From Deltaproteobacteria bacterium (GTDB taxonomy: Bacteria; Desulfobacterota; Desulfobacteria; Desulfobacterales; JAUVKB01), in assembly GCA_030596405.1 (NCBI GenBank), contig JAUVKB010000124.1, forward strand, positions 1 to 6,403: a stretch of DNA of 6,403 nucleotides, read 5' to 3'. How positions within the stretch are numbered: the first letter of the stretch is position 1; each line of letters begins with the position of its first letter. Below the pieces are notes generated by a model. That model saw only the letters and a program-made list of their open reading frames with translations. It did no database searches and had not been told where the DNA came from. Below, in pieces: positions 5,694-6,403 of the stretch. Both the position numbers and the translations under genes were made by a program.

Positions 5694-6403
5694 AGCTCTT
5701 TAAAAACCTTTCTTTAGAAAAATTAAAATCCGTCTTTCCATCAACTGCACCACGAAAGATAGTATCGATTCATATAGGAAAAAATTCAGTCAAAGCCATA
5801 ACCGTAAAAAGAACCGGGAAAAAAGCGGTGATTATCTCATCAGCCGAAGTGGAAACAGAACCTGATGTTGTTTATGACATCAACAAGACTGGACGAGCTT
5901 TAAGCGCTGTTTTAAATGAGCTTGGATCAATTGCTAAACAGGGAATAATTATAACCGAACGGGTAAAATTTCTGGCAAGTGAACTTGCGGTTCCGCCCGG
6001 AACAAAGCTTTCCGAAGATAAGCTTTCGGCCGCTGTCGCATGGGAGATGGAGCCGTATCTCGATTTTCCGGCACATGACGGTATCTTCGATTACCGGCTC
6101 GTGAAAGATAAAACAATTTTAGACTCAACGCCTGTTCTGATATCCGCCATGACAAAAGATGAATTCAACGGGATGTCGGAAATCCTGAAAGATTTTCGCA
6201 TATCGCTTTGCCGTGCATATTCTCCGGAAAGCGCTCTTGCTTTTTCTTCATGGATCAAAGGCAAGGGTGAAGATAAAATCGCCGTCAACTGCCGGCAGGA
6301 CGTCTTGACGGGTATATATATAAAAGCTTCGGCTGATCCTTTTTTAATCCAGAGCTTTCCAGTTGAACCCGGGATTTCAGTTGAAGACCAGATCAAAACC
6401 ATG
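5690..6403 (+). CDS. GspL/PilM-like actin-fold assembly protein, 5' part
   Basis: The frame is open from TTG 5690 to the window end (238 codons), so the 3' end is missing. The first 20 residues are basic and amphipathic, with no signal peptide, so it is cytoplasmic at this end. VSIHIGKNSVKAITV (25-39) corresponds to the first phosphate-binding strand of PilM/GspL actin-like domains (usually D-IG--S-K). ASELAVPPGTKLSEDKLSAAVAWEMEPYLDFPAHDGIFDYRLV (96-138, quoted here only as the match to the PilM-type pattern: Val-Pro, helix, E-Y--FP, DY) is the clearest family signature. The usual Asp of the first motif is His28, and the second phosphate motif region (IAVNCRQD, 197-204) lacks its Asp-Ile-Gly, so ATP binding is doubtful and GspL is the closer analogue. 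In type II secretion and type IV pili these proteins recruit the assembly ATPase to the inner membrane; a transmembrane segment and GspM/PilN-like partners would be expected downstream. The start overlaps the previous gene by 4 bases, so it is co-translated. Confidence 0.82.
   Translation, partial: MKLFKNLSLEKLKSVFPSTAPRKIVSIHIGKNSVKAITVKRTGKKAVIISSAEVETEPDVVYDINKTGRALSAVLNELGSIAKQGIIITERVKFLASELAVPPGTKLSEDKLSAAVAWEMEPYLDFPAHDGIFDYRLVKDKTILDSTPVLISAMTKDEFNGMSEILKDFRISLCRAYSPESALAFSSWIKGKGEDKIAVNCRQDVLTGIYIKASADPFLIQSFPVEPGISVEDQIKTM

Overview
The window looks like part of a Gram-negative bacterial operon, all on the + strand, that builds a type IV filament or type II secretion-like (pseudopilus) machine. 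No taxonomic marker is present. The moderately GC-rich coding, the multi-gene pseudopilin cluster and the short GTAGGGGCAGG...CCTGCCC palindromes at gene borders resemble anaerobic Desulfobacterota-type genomes; that assignment is inference.

Layout: (1) 1-698, the 3' part of a large pseudopilin-like gene cut by the window edge, followed by a strong hairpin terminator at 729-764. (2) 796-1935, a secreted protein with a degenerate trypsin-like domain (catalytic His and Ser apparently lost) and about four TPR repeats. (3) 1998-2972, a complete large prepilin whose C-terminal domain is paralogous to gene 1. (4) 2953-3567, a small GspG-like pseudopilin. (5) 3703-4722, a GspG-like pseudopilin with an extra C-terminal beta domain and an abnormally long leader. 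(6) 4719-5693, a related pseudopilin that lacks the conserved Glu+5, as GspK does. (7) 5690 to the window end, a GspL/PilM-like actin-fold protein starting at TTG behind a perfect AGGAGG. Genes 5, 6 and 7 overlap by a few bases and are surely co-translated; the order pseudopilins, GspK-like, GspL-like copies the T2SS gene order.

How they would work together: pseudopilins 3-5 (and 1) would be processed by a prepilin peptidase and assembled into a short periplasmic filament. The Glu5-less protein 6 would sit at or near the tip. The GspL/PilM-like protein would link the filament to the cytoplasmic motor. The pseudoprotease-TPR protein would be a periplasmic scaffold. The motor ATPase, platform protein and secretin are not in the window.

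The most unusual signal is a family of short palindromic repeats at the gene borders. One copy supplies the last codons and stop of gene 2. A second supplies the stop of gene 4. A block of about 130 bp with three degenerate copies in the opposite orientation lies in frame inside the leader-peptide region of prepilin gene 5. Removing that block would leave a normal short prepilin leader.
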